From positions 1 to 36,979 of the forward strand of contig DASVVT010000073.1 of NCBI GenBank assembly GCA_036386415.1: a stretch of 36,979 bases of DNA, read 5' to 3'. The position numbers and the translations under genes were made by a program. The notes beneath the pieces were generated by a model, which searched no databases, had not been told where the DNA came from, and saw only the letters and a program-made list of their open reading frames with translations. Positions 1 to 10,772 of the stretch are shown in pieces (within the stretch, counting starts at the first letter, position 1; each line of letters opens with the position of its first letter). The DNA is from DASVVT01 sp036386415 (GTDB lineage Bacteria; Acidobacteriota; Blastocatellia; Pyrinomonadales; Pyrinomonadaceae).

Positions 1-1104
1 GTAATGCCTGACTCCAGCCCCATCGGTCGAAAAGCTGCGCGTCGGCCCCCGCGAGCTGTAGGTCGTGATGCCGTCATCCTGGCGTTCATCAGTGCCGAAG
101 GTATTACTGGCGCCGACGGTGATCGCCGAGGGCTCGTTGCCCGGCGAATGAATCTGGCCGTAGACCTTATGGCCGGAGCCGTCTTTGCCGTTATTTCCGG
201 CGGCGGCGACGACCACTATGCCGGCGTCAACCAGCCGACGCACTGCCTGACACAGTGGATCGTCAACATACGAATCAACCGCGAGTGTGCCGAGGCTCAT
301 GTTGACGACGCGTATGTTATGAATCGCTCGATTAGTTATCACCCAGTCGAGAGCGGAGAGGAGAGAGGAGACAGTGCCGGTGCCCTGCGAGTTTAGCACG
401 CGCAGGTTGAGGACGTTCGCGTTCGGCGCAATCCCTACGTACGCGCCGTTCGAGATTTGACCATTACCGGCAATCGTCGAAGCGACGTGCGTGCCGTGGC
501 CGTAAGGGTCATCCGTGCGTCCCTCGCCCGTGAAGTCGCGGTTAACGATGACGCGGCTTAAACCGAGCGCGTTCTGGAACGATTTGTGATCTGTATCTAT
601 GCCTGAATCGAGCACGGCGATGGCGATGCCACTCCCATCGAGTACGGTGGTCGTAGTGATGCCAAGCAGCAAGGTGGTGGTCTGTATGCGGATCGCTTCC
701 GCGCCCGTTGTGTTCGAGAGATGACCGAAGGATTGAGTCTCCCTGTCTGGAGAGATGTAGCGCACCTCACTGCGAGCGGCCAGCGCCTCGACAGCACGCA
801 CAGGCAGGCTGACTGTACGCGCATTCAGGTTCTTGAATTGATGAGTGATGCGTGCCCCTTCGCTCTGAAGCAGCGCGTCGAGCGTGGTGCTGCTCCAGGC
901 GACCTTCGATTGAATGATCGCCGTCACGCGTGTATCTGCTTGCGCCTGGCGCAGTTGCTTGCGCAACTCTGGCGATATTTTCCTGCTTGAAGTTGAACGG
1001 GCCTGTGTCCTGCGACTTTTGACGCCGAGGTCAGAACAGATGGAAACCAGCAGCAAAGAAAGGATGATCCATTTGACGGCAGGAGAGCGTTTGATGGATT
1101 TCAT
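1..1104 (-). CDS. Secreted subtilisin-like serine protease (S8), C-terminus cut by window edge
   Basis: Reading the minus strand from the ATG at 1104 gives 368 codons with no stop before the window edge. An AGGAG ribosome site lies 7 nt upstream of this ATG. The N-terminus has a basic start and a hydrophobic stretch (KWIILSLLLVSICSD), which fits a signal peptide. Residues of about 55-120 resemble an I9-type propeptide inhibitor. The peptidase domain follows: catalytic Asp in AVLDSGID, catalytic His in GHGTHVAS, and the oxyanion Asn in VVAAAGNNG. The visible part ends shortly after SSRGPT, so the catalytic Ser (GTS motif) lies outside the window. Known role of the family: extracellular or periplasmic protein degradation. 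It is separated from the upstream TPR gene by 675 bp, so it probably has its own promoter. The family is certain; the substrate is unknown. Confidence 0.94.
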   Translation of the reverse strand, partial: MKSIKRSPAVKWIILSLLLVSICSDLGVKSRRTQARSTSSRKISPELRKQLRQAQADTRVTAIIQSKVAWSSTTLDALLQSEGARITHQFKNLNARTVSLPVRAVEALAARSEVRYISPDRETQSFGHLSNTTGAEAIRIQTTTLLLGITTTTVLDGSGIAIAVLDSGIDTDHKSFQNALGLSRVIVNRDFTGEGRTDDPYGHGTHVASTIAGNGQISNGAYVGIAPNANVLNLRVLNSQGTGTVSSLLSALDWVITNRAIHNIRVVNMSLGTLAVDSYVDDPLCQAVRRLVDAGIVVVAAAGNNGKDGSGHKVYGQIHSPGNEPSAITVGASNTFGTDERQDDGITTYSSRGPTRSFSTDGAGVRHY

Positions 1105-1779
1105 CTAAATCTCCTCGGATAGAGCCGTGCGTCGAAGTCGAAGAATTGCCGGTTTGTTAATCGCAATGAAAGAGTCTGGCAAGTGCGACCTGTGGCAAAT
1201 CTCGTACCGACAAACCTTTCCGCCTGATCTATTTATGGACGGCTCGGCAGGCTCACGCAAAAGAGCCCGCGTGGGGAGTGGAAACGGGACGCCGGGCGAG
1301 CCGTATATACTCTTATGAGGAAAGAGGATAAGCAGATCGAAGGGTTGTTCGACGGTATCGCAGAAGAAAGATTTTCTAAAGGACAGGATTGAAGACTGCG
1401 TAGACCCATGCCGGAAAGACCGTTTTCAAACGCCTTGCTTAGGGGCTGGCAACCGGCATAACGCCGCAGCAGTGAGACACTATGCCGCAGACTTATGCCT
1501 CACTCAAAGCTTTATTGTTTGCAGGCGCGGCTAAGTTTAGAACAAAAAAGGCCGCCAAGCTTGCGCGCAAGCAAGGGCGTGCAGTTTCGCGCCCCCTCTG
1601 GCCTGTAGGCATGCGGCCTTCTCTTTAAGAGCAGTCAGATTTACATACCCAAGCCTATTTTACATACCTCAGCCGGTTATCTTTACATGCTCTGGAGACA
1701 AACTCCCTAACAACAGGTGCGCGCCGCGCCTCTGATCTTTCGCTCGAATGTCGGCGAATAGATGCCCGTCGCCCGCGAG
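1105..1779. other. Long intergenic region with structured elements
   Basis: No coding sequence is supported here. Visible structure: (1) 1239-1304, bounded by the inverted 8-mers ACGGCTCG and CGAGCCGT, with an inner CACGC/GCGTG hairpin, upstream of the protease; (2) 1548-1620, a branched terminator-like structure listed separately; (3) three copies of TTTACAT at 1640, 1659 and 1682, the first two extending to TTTACATACC. The first and third have no assigned function. Confidence 0.5.
1541..1622 (-). terminator. Branched intrinsic terminator downstream of the TPR gene
   Basis: The arms AAGGCCGC (1548-1555) and GCGGCCTT (1613-1620) pair perfectly. Read on the minus strand, the closing arm runs directly into TTTTTTGTTC, a classic T-tract. 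Inside lie further hairpins: the 14-bp palindrome GCTTGCGCGCAAGC (1559-1572), a GGGCG/CGCCC stem and GCC-TGTA-GGC. It sits about 160 nt after the stop of the minus-strand TPR gene, so it may end that transcript or the end of a small RNA. Confidence 0.6.
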
Positions 1780-2778
1780 CTATTGCTTCCTCTCTGCGAG
1801 GGCGCGTTTGATCTTCTTGACGAGCTCCTGAGCTTCGCCTGAGTAAGCGCCCTTTGGCGCGAGCCGCAGATATTCTTGAAATTCAACCAGGGCGTCCTCA
1901 GGCTTATGCCCGCGCAGCAAAATATTTCCTGCCAGCAGGTGCGCTTCGGCGAGGTCTGGCTTGAGTTGAATGGTGATGCCGATCTGTGGGCCAGCCTTGA
2001 CGATGTCATGCATCTCCCAATAAACACGCCCGAGCGTGTAGTGCCCCTGCCAGAAATGATTACCGATCTTGAGCCCTTCGCGCAAGACTTTCTCCGCCTC
2101 CGCGTATTTCTTCTGCTGGCGATGGATTTCGCCGAGCGCGAAGTAAGCTTCGGGAAACGCCGGATTGATCTGGAGCGCCTTGCGCAAAGTGGCTTCAGCT
2201 TTATCCAGTTGATGAGTATCTATGTAGGCCGTGCCGAGCATGAGATGTGCTTCGAGAAACTTCGGATAAATGTGGATCGCTTTCTCCAGGTGAGTGATTC
2301 CCTCTTGCTGGCTTTCTTTCTCCAGCATCGCGGTGCGTCCTAGTTCAAACTCTTTCCGCGCTTCAGCAGGCACTTTAACATCAAGGATCACGGCTGGCCC
2401 GGTCGTAGAAGTCGAAGAAGAATCGTCTGCCTTGAGCGTGAATATCAGGTAGTCGTTATTTTTGGTGAGCAGCTCGACCTGCTGCTCAACGGGAAGGAAC
2501 CCCGCCGTGTTAATGAAGACGTTGTAGGTCAGTCGTCTTAACCCTGAGAAGCGAAACCGGCCATTACGGTCTGTCAACTGCTGGTCGACCAGGCCGCCAT
2601 CAAATCTCTCCAGACGAACGAGAATTTGAAAGGCCGGAGCGCCTCCCACAGCGTAACGAACCTGCCCATGAATCTGTCCCGCAGAACTGGTGCCGCCGAT
2701 CTGCGCGAGCACCGCCGGTGTGGAAGTAAAGGTTAGAATCAGGGATGTGATGAGAAGACGTAACACCTGGCCGGACAT
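1780..2778 (-). CDS. Secreted TPR protein with N-terminal carboxypeptidase-regulatory-like domain
   Basis: The start is set at the ATG at 2778 because GGAGGT (2786-2791) lies 7 nt upstream; an in-frame ATG 15 nt earlier overlaps that ribosome site. The product has about 332 residues. It begins with a signal peptide (VLRLLITSLILTFTSTPAVLAQ) and then a beta-sandwich of the CarboxypepD_reg type (GQIHGQVRY ... GRFRFSGL). From about residue 135 there are roughly five tetratricopeptide repeats, seen as HLEKAIHIYPKFLEAHLMLG and ATLRKALQINPAFPEAYFAL, ending in a basic helix. TPRs mediate protein-protein contacts, probably in the periplasm. The gene directly follows the TonB-receptor-like gene, whose N-terminal domain is of the same type, so the two may act together at the outer membrane; that is inference. 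Confidence 0.88.
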   Translation of the reverse strand: MSGQVLRLLITSLILTFTSTPAVLAQIGGTSSAGQIHGQVRYAVGGAPAFQILVRLERFDGGLVDQQLTDRNGRFRFSGLRRLTYNVFINTAGFLPVEQQVELLTKNNDYLIFTLKADDSSSTSTTGPAVILDVKVPAEARKEFELGRTAMLEKESQQEGITHLEKAIHIYPKFLEAHLMLGTAYIDTHQLDKAEATLRKALQINPAFPEAYFALGEIHRQQKKYAEAEKVLREGLKIGNHFWQGHYTLGRVYWEMHDIVKAGPQIGITIQLKPDLAEAHLLAGNILLRGHKPEDALVEFQEYLRLAPKGAYSGEAQELVKKIKRALAERKQ

Positions 2779-2798
2779 AACGCTTACCTCCATAAAGC

Positions 2799-2830
2799 AA
2801 AAAAGGGGGGACTCATGATGAGTTCCCCCC
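2799..2830 (-). terminator. Intercistronic intrinsic terminator/attenuator
   Basis: On the minus strand this is a GGGGGG-A-CTCA stem closing on TGAG-T-CCCCCC with a 3-nt loop and one bulged base, followed by TTTTTTG. It lies 32 nt after the receptor-gene stop and about 20 nt before the start of the TPR gene, so it should reduce rather than exclude TPR expression from the receptor transcript. Confidence 0.85.
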
Positions 2831-2861
2831 TATCTAAAAGGGGAATCGCTTCCCCCTCAAG

Positions 2862-6278
<3,417 letters not shown>

Positions 6279-6784
6279 TGCTCTATTTCCTTTCCGTTGA
6301 TGATTCCTTCAGCTCTGACCCTCGGCCAGCTCTCTTTGTAAGGGGCGACCATTTCTACCAGGGCTCAAGGAACATTGATTCCATTTTTTTGGAATATAGT
6401 GAAGCAACCATCGGGCTGCCCTGACTTATGAAGGGCAACAGCCATACCAGAATATGATCGGCTCGCAGAAGCCAATCTTTTCATCACGTTCGTCTCTCAG
6501 GGAGAGCCGCGAAGCATGGCTGCATCTTGATGGTTTTGGATTTTCACCCGGAAAGGTCTTTCAAAATTCGGATATTTGAAGATCAGGATTTTCTGGACCA
6601 GTAGTCTTTATACGAATTCTCGGAGAAATCTTTTTTCGCAGCAGCCACACGCTTCTTCGTCAAATGAGGTTGGGGCAAAGGCAGAAGGCACGAGAGAGAT
6701 GCAACACGTCTCTCGTGCCTTCTGCCATTTGCCCCAACTCTTCTTATCTGAGAAAGTAAGAGGGCCGAAACGCTCACTACAGAT
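6279..6784. other. Leader/intergenic region of the receptor gene
   Basis: This region holds no gene. It contains the long hairpin at 6669-6738 (separate entry) and a small inverted repeat ATTCCA-N6-TGGAAT at 6378-6395, about 100 nt upstream of the receptor start. The latter could be an operator or could be chance. No convincing sigma-54 or sigma-70 promoter was recognised. Confidence 0.4.
6669..6738. repeat. Long near-perfect inverted repeat (about 28-bp stem, 11-nt loop)
   Basis: The left arm begins GTTGGGGCAAAGGCAGAAGG and the right arm ends CCTTCTGCCATTTGCCCCAA followed by C. The arms are complementary along their whole length, with one bulged A. It lies about 45 nt after the stop of the Fis-type gene on the minus strand. 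There is no T-tract, so it may be a transcript-stabilising hairpin or a mobile palindrome rather than an intrinsic terminator. Confidence 0.85.
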
Positions 6785-7183
6785 TCAAGCGCGCTCCAGA
6801 TTGGGCAGCGTGCGCGGCTCGACAGCAGCGGCAGCGCCTGCCACCTCATCCGGGTCTATATGGTAACGTATAATCTTCGAGTTGAGCGTGGTCACTTTCA
6901 CGCCGAGCAGCCGCGCGGCGCGCACCTGATGACCGCCCGTTTGCCTGAGGGCGTATCGTATGAGGTCGATCTCAAAGCGGCGCACCTCTTCCTGAAGGTT
7001 GATGCCACGCTTCATCTCAGTGGAAGCGGTTCCTCCTAAAGCCTCGACTTCTCTGAGCAAAGTCACCGTCAGTTCTCTGAGCGCCGAGATACGATGGCCT
7101 AAAGATGACTCATCCGGCGATTTAGCCGTATCAGCGTTGTTTATCAGGTGAATCTTCTGATTCTCTAAAGCTACTGCTCCCAT
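6785..7183 (-). CDS. Fis-type helix-turn-helix regulator without receiver or AAA+ domain
   Basis: The product has 132 residues. Residues of about 66-108 form the Fis/NtrC-type HTH (HTH_8): EIDLIRYALRQTGGHQVRA then ARLLGVKVTTLNSKIIRYH. This is the DNA-binding tail normally found at the end of sigma-54 activators. The N-terminal 60 residues have no recognisable domain, and there is no receiver, GAF or AAA+ module, so it is probably a stand-alone DNA-binding or architectural protein. The start has an AGGAGG site 9 nt upstream. It is the gene immediately upstream of the TonB-receptor-like gene and is itself preceded by a candidate LytTR operator at 7349-7398, which suggests a place in a local regulatory chain; that is inference. 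Confidence 0.88.
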   Translation of the reverse strand: MGAVALENQKIHLINNADTAKSPDESSLGHRISALRELTVTLLREVEALGGTASTEMKRGINLQEEVRRFEIDLIRYALRQTGGHQVRAARLLGVKVTTLNSKIIRYHIDPDEVAGAAAAVEPRTLPNLERA

Positions 7184-7347
7184 GACAGGAAACCTCCTAA
7201 ACTTACATTAAACCGGCATACCCCGGGGAGACAGCCACAGCATGCCGCGCTTCGGAAATGGGTCTCACGCACCCGCCCGCATCGCCAGCAGTTTTCTGAT
7301 CGGATAAATAATAAGTCTGCGCGGCGACGTTAAAATGATAGCAGGCT

Positions 7348-7486
7348 AATTACGAGAAGATAGATTTTTGTGACGAAAGGGCTCTCATGCGAGACGAGTC
7401 GGCCTATTGAAATGATAAGTGACAAGAGAAGTTAGGAGATTTTCCTGAGATTTCCAGGTCGGATGAGTCAATTACGAGAAGATAGA
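7348..7486. repeat. Direct repeat pair AATTACGAGAAGATAGA
   Basis: The 17-mer AATTACGAGAAGATAGA occurs at 7348-7364 and again at 7470-7486, 122 bp apart, in the region upstream of the Fis-type gene. The first copy overlaps the outermost candidate LytTR half-site. It may be a second regulator's site or part of a duplicated control region. Confidence 0.7.
7349..7398 (-). promoter_or_regulatory. Candidate LytTR operator upstream of the Fis-type gene
   Basis: Three 8-mers sharing the core ACGA start at 7349 (ATTACGAG), 7370 (GTGACGAA) and 7391 (GAGACGAG), each exactly 21 bp after the last. A 21-bp period is two helical turns, the layout of direct repeats bound by LytTR dimers such as AgrA and AlgR. 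The middle unit lies in a 17-bp string (TTTGTGACGAAAGGGCT) that recurs at 9914-9930 upstream of the kinase gene. Confidence 0.55.
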
Positions 7487-7577
7487 ATTCTCAAGTGAGA
7501 GAGGCGCTCGCTTAAAGTGGCATGTTCTAGTCGATGGCTCTCATCGGTGGCGGCAGCTAAAAAAACATCACCATATA

Positions 7578-7690
7578 CCAGAGAGCAGAATGAGAAGAAG
7601 GCGAGCGAGGCGGTCCACGAAGCAACACGAAACAGCACCTCTGTTCGTGTCATTTCGTGTTGCTTCGTGGATCGTTCCCCGGTCTTTTCA
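7578..7690. repeat. CCACGAA palindromic element, copy 1
   Basis: A core of perfect 19-bp arms, TCCACGAAGCAACACGAAA (7614-7632) and its complement (7653-7671), is preceded by CCAGAGAGCAGAAT at 7578-7591 and followed by a GTCTTTTC-like tail. The same leader, palindrome and tail recur at 29838-29956, so this is a dispersed repeat of about 110 bp. It sits just after the response-regulator stop codon. Confidence 0.85.
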
Positions 7691-7700
7691 AACGGGGCGA

Positions 7701-8495
7701 CTATATGATTTTGCCCAGAGCCTTCTGTAAATTTTCGCGGTAGTTGCGCGAGAGCGTGAGCTGTGTGCCGTTCTGTAGGATGACGCGGTACTCCCCATGA
7801 AACCAGGGTTGCAGCTCCTGTATGCGATCAATCGTGACGATGGCCGAGCGATGAATGCGCACGAATTTTTTCGGGTCGAGCTGAGATTCGAGGCTGCTCA
7901 CGGTCTCGCGCAGGAGATAGGATTTCTTCCCGTTATGAACGCGCACGTAGTTGCCTTCGGCTTCGATCCAGTAAATATCATCTGTGTCGAGGAAAAAGAC
8001 GCGCCCTTCCGCCTTGATCACGAGACGCTCAAGATATTTTGATTCCGCCTTGAGCTCTTCCAGCAGCGCGAGGATGCGTTGATCGTAATCGCCATTCTTC
8101 TGGCGCGAGGTTTGCGCCTTCGCGCGCTGCAAAGAGCTTTCAAAGCGCTCTCGATCAAATGGCTTCAAGAGATAGTCGAAGGCGTGCACTTCAAAGGCGC
8201 GCACGGCGTACTGATCGTAGGCCGTCACGAAAATGACGAGCGGCATGCGCTCGGCAGGCTGTTCCGCCCTGATTGCTTCGAGGACTTCGAACCCGTTTAT
8301 CTCAGGCATTTCCACATCGAGGAAGATCAAATCGGGCTCATGCTCTCGGATTGCGGCGATGGCTTCGTGGCCGTTGACACACTCTCCGATCAGCTCCACC
8401 TCCGTGTGGTCTGCCAACATCTCACGAATTATTTGACGCCCAAGTAATTCGTCGTCAACGACTAACGCCCGGATACGTGCACTAGCGTCCGCCAT
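7701..8495 (-). CDS. LytTR-family response regulator
   Basis: The start is placed at the ATG at 8495, preceded by a GGGGGG ribosome site; the open frame extends further upstream but that part lacks a start signal. The product has 264 residues. The receiver domain spans about 8-120: acidic pocket D14/D15, phospho-acceptor D60 in LIFLDVEMPE, T91 and K111 (LLKPF). The LytTR DNA-binding domain spans about 157-262 (IYWIEAEGNYVRVHNGKKSY, FVRIHRSAIV). It belongs to the two-component system with the kinase gene 171 bp upstream on the same strand, which it follows in a probable operon. The paired 21-bp-spaced sites at 9917-9945 and 7349-7398 are good candidates for its binding sites, giving autoregulation and control of the Fis-type gene. 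Confidence 0.95.
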   Translation of the reverse strand: MADASARIRALVVDDELLGRQIIREMLADHTEVELIGECVNGHEAIAAIREHEPDLIFLDVEMPEINGFEVLEAIRAEQPAERMPLVIFVTAYDQYAVRAFEVHAFDYLLKPFDRERFESSLQRAKAQTSRQKNGDYDQRILALLEELKAESKYLERLVIKAEGRVFFLDTDDIYWIEAEGNYVRVHNGKKSYLLRETVSSLESQLDPKKFVRIHRSAIVTIDRIQELQPWFHGEYRVILQNGTQLTLSRNYRENLQKALGKII

Positions 8496-8666
8496 TGTCC
8501 CCCCATTTATTACTGAGCAGAGCCCTTTCAGGCTCTTCGGATTCCCCACCAGTGTCTGCTGAATATAGAACACCGCCCACAGCCCGTTCATGGCAGAAAA
8601 ATTTTCCACGAGCGGGATGCGCGGCAGCCAGATCAGACGGATGACCACTACTCCTCTTTAAAGCCT

Positions 8667-9767
8667 TTAAGCTGCGGCGATCACGGTTTCAGATGGAATT
8701 TCAAGAGTCACGATCAATCCGCCCGCAGGGTCGTTGGTTAGCTCAAAGCGATGTGCCGCGCCGTAGAGTTGCTGTAGTCGCGCACGCGTGTTGGCTAGAC
8801 CGAGACCTTCCTTAAACAGATTGACGGCACTTCGATTCACCGGCAGCCCTGGCCCGTTGTCTCTGACTTCTATACGGAGCACGCTATTTTTATGTTCCGC
8901 ACGGATTTCAATCCGACCGGGCGTGGAACGCGGGGCGATCCCGTGACGAATGGCGTTCTCGACGATGGGCTGTAGGATCAAGTTAGGCACTTGCGCGTCC
9001 AGAGCCTGCGGCTCAACTTGCACATGCGTGGTCATGCGATCCTGAAAACGTATGTGCTCGATCTCCAGGTAGCTCTGGAGAAACTCTATTTCCGTTTGGA
9101 GGCTGACCTCCTGAGTGCCGGAGTTCTCCAATGTGAGCCTCAGGAAATCTCCCAGGCGCGCGATCATTTGGCGGGCTGCTTCCGTGTCACTATTGAGAAG
9201 CGCCGAGATGGAGTGGAGGGTGTTAAAGAGGAAATGCGGATGCAGTTGCATCTTGAGAGCCTGTAATTGCGCCTGCGCGAGCTGCATCTCAAGCTGCGAC
9301 TTTTCCAAGACCTTCTCCTGATACCTGTGATAGTAGTCTAAAGCGTGGCTAATAAACAGGAGGAGCAGGTAGATGGAGACGCCTTCGCTGAAATTGAAGA
9401 TGACGTTCTGAATAGTGAAGCGAAAGGTCAGAGGATAACCCAGGTTTTTGATGAATTCCATGTAGAAGATGCCTGTGTAGATCACATAGATGAGGGTGAT
9501 CAAAAGCACGCTGACTGAGAGGTGTACGGATAGGTTGCGAAGCCAGTGCCGTCGCTCGAAGGGGAAGCGACGGGCGAGCCAGAGAATGAGCGGGGTCGCC
9601 AGCGCCCAGAGATAAGAGCCCGCCAGTTGCACCACGAGCACGTTGAGCCACGCCAGCGGCTTTTCCGTGTAGAGCCTGGCGAGATACAGTTGACTCGTGA
9701 AAAAGAGACCGATCAGGGTCCAGATGCCCCAGATCATTCCCAGTCGAAGCAAACGCCTATGCGCCAT
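8667..9767 (-). CDS. LytS/YehU-type membrane sensor histidine kinase
   Basis: The start at 9767 is chosen because AGGGGAT lies just upstream; an upstream in-frame extension of 27 codons lacks a signal. The product has 366 residues. There are four predicted transmembrane helices (about 10-30, 42-66, 83-103, 124-143), then a coiled-coil linker. The His_kinase module (PF06580 type) has the phospho-acceptor H178 in LHPHFLFNTLH. The ATPase domain shows the N box (N271, VENAIRHG), G1 DNGPGLP (303-309) and G2 GLGLANT (321-327). The sensor region has no extracytoplasmic domain of any size, so the signal is probably membrane-borne. It precedes its cognate LytTR regulator, and a candidate LytTR operator lies about 150 bp upstream of its start. 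Confidence 0.94.
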   Translation of the reverse strand: MAHRRLLRLGMIWGIWTLIGLFFTSQLYLARLYTEKPLAWLNVLVVQLAGSYLWALATPLILWLARRFPFERRHWLRNLSVHLSVSVLLITLIYVIYTGIFYMEFIKNLGYPLTFRFTIQNVIFNFSEGVSIYLLLLFISHALDYYHRYQEKVLEKSQLEMQLAQAQLQALKMQLHPHFLFNTLHSISALLNSDTEAARQMIARLGDFLRLTLENSGTQEVSLQTEIEFLQSYLEIEHIRFQDRMTTHVQVEPQALDAQVPNLILQPIVENAIRHGIAPRSTPGRIEIRAEHKNSVLRIEVRDNGPGLPVNRSAVNLFKEGLGLANTRARLQQLYGAAHRFELTNDPAGGLIVTLEIPSETVIAAA

Positions 9768-9916
9768 CTCTATCCCCTTCTCTTGAGAGCTTAACTTGCA
9801 GTGTAATATTCCGTAGGCCAGCAGTACAGGGCTACGGGGGCGAGTCAACTGCGCGTCAGGCGAGAATCGTGCGGTAAGGATTAGGCAAGGCAGCTACGTA
9901 TGAGGGCTAGGAGTTT

Positions 9917-9945
9917 GTGACGAAAGGGCTGGTTGCCGTGACGAA
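9917..9945 (-). promoter_or_regulatory. Candidate LytTR operator upstream of the kinase gene
   Basis: Two identical 8-mers, GTGACGAA, at 9917-9924 and 9938-9945 are separated by 13 bp, giving a 21-bp period. The site lies about 150 bp upstream of the kinase start and matches the site upstream of the Fis-type gene over the 17-mer TTTGTGACGAAAGGGCT. Autoregulation by the adjacent LytTR protein is the simplest reading. Confidence 0.6.
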
Positions 9946-10055
9946 GCGGCCTGAAAGAATGTCCAGGCGGCGTATGCCAGGACAATTTCGAAAGGGGTGG
10001 GGGTACTGTGACTCTCTTTTCATGCTGCCGGGTCTGCTACCTCGAACGATTCTGC

Positions 10056-10089
10056 GGGCGCAGCCTTACAAGTCTGTAAGGCTGCGCCC
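10056..10089. repeat. Perfect 15-bp hairpin
   Basis: GGGCGCAGCCTTACA (10056-10070) pairs perfectly with TGTAAGGCTGCGCCC (10075-10089) around the loop AGTC. It lies about 65 nt after the stop of the small secreted-protein gene on the minus strand. There is no T-tract, so it is more like a transcript 3'-end stabiliser or palindromic repeat than an intrinsic terminator. Confidence 0.75.
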
Positions 10090-10153
10090 CCGCCGATTTG
10101 GAGCATCTCCAGGCCGCTTCTTATTTCGTCTGGCGGATTCGGTACGCACATCC

Positions 10154-10687
10154 TCAGGGGAGAGGCTCAACCGCCATGCGTACGGCACGCACCGTTGCAT
10201 CGGCAGCAAATTCGGTGCTCCCGTCGAGCCTGGTAAGCTCTACGTGGACTTGTCCCGTGAACCCGTTTCCCCTTGGGCCGAGCGTTATGCTCTCCCGGAA
10301 TTTCAGCGTGCCGAAAGGCTCGAAGGATGTGTTGTAGCAAAATCCTTTGAACGTCAGATCGACATGCGAACCCCCGTCCGGTCTAGACCATACCCCCTGT
10401 TGGTTGGTGCAAGGGACTGGGAAGGTGAAGTCGATATTTGAAGTAGAAAAGGCTGAGCCCACATTAGGGTCTGCGCCCGGCGCCAAGGTCAGAAGGCTCT
10501 TCACCCTGAAGCCGTCAGGGAAGGTGGCAGTGACCTCCCATGTCCCTAATGGACTGGGCGTTGTGGCGGTCGCCTCGCCGGTCTGGGGGCTGGCCTTCGC
10601 GTCCGCAGACTGTGCGTTGACTCTGGCCGTTGTGGCCGTCGCAGTCACGGCTACTATTAGCATCATAAAGATTCTCTTGAGGTACAT
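10154..10687 (-). CDS. Small secreted protein of unknown function (GTWEV beta-rich family)
   Basis: The product has 177 residues, with AGGAG 9 nt before the ATG. It has a signal peptide (LKRIFMMLIVAVTATATTARVNAQ), a low-complexity Ala/Thr linker and a beta-rich domain of about 125 residues opening with LGTWEVTATFPDGF. The pattern of a GTWEV start, a VWSRPDGGSHVDLTFKGF stretch and FTGQVHVELTRLDG near the end resembles a family of small secreted, lipocalin-like barrels frequent in soil bacteria; this is from memory and no function is known. Two cysteines (PCTNQQ and GFCYN) could form a disulphide. The gene lies 85 nt downstream of the small CxxC gene on the same strand and may be co-transcribed with it. 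Confidence 0.8.
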   Translation of the reverse strand: MYLKRIFMMLIVAVTATATTARVNAQSADAKASPQTGEATATTPSPLGTWEVTATFPDGFRVKSLLTLAPGADPNVGSAFSTSNIDFTFPVPCTNQQGVWSRPDGGSHVDLTFKGFCYNTSFEPFGTLKFRESITLGPRGNGFTGQVHVELTRLDGSTEFAADATVRAVRMAVEPLP

Positions 10688-10772
10688 CGGTTGTTCTCCT
10701 TTGTTTGGTTACGCGTTAATGATTCTCGTGCCGCTTGACGGGGCAGGCACGCTTCTGGTTTCTTCCGTCCGT

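Larger units (their letters stand above)
9768..10153. other. Intergenic region with LytTR site and hairpin
   Basis: No gene is supported. It contains the candidate LytTR operator at 9917-9945 and the perfect hairpin at 10056-10089, both listed separately. Confidence 0.5.

Noticed and set aside
1239..1304. Possible c-di-GMP (GEMM) or other riboswitch upstream of the protease
   Set aside because: A GGGACGC string and nested stems are present, but the conserved GEMM core and tetraloop-receptor are not, and the strand with the string points away from the protease.
6279..6784. Sigma-54 promoter for the receptor gene, suggested by the Fis-type neighbour
   Set aside because: No GG-N10-GC pair in the -24/-12 context was found on the minus strand.
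8496..8648. N-terminal extension of the response regulator
   Set aside because: The receiver domain starts right after the ATG at 8495, which has a G-rich ribosome site; the extension is hydrophobic nonsense without a start signal.
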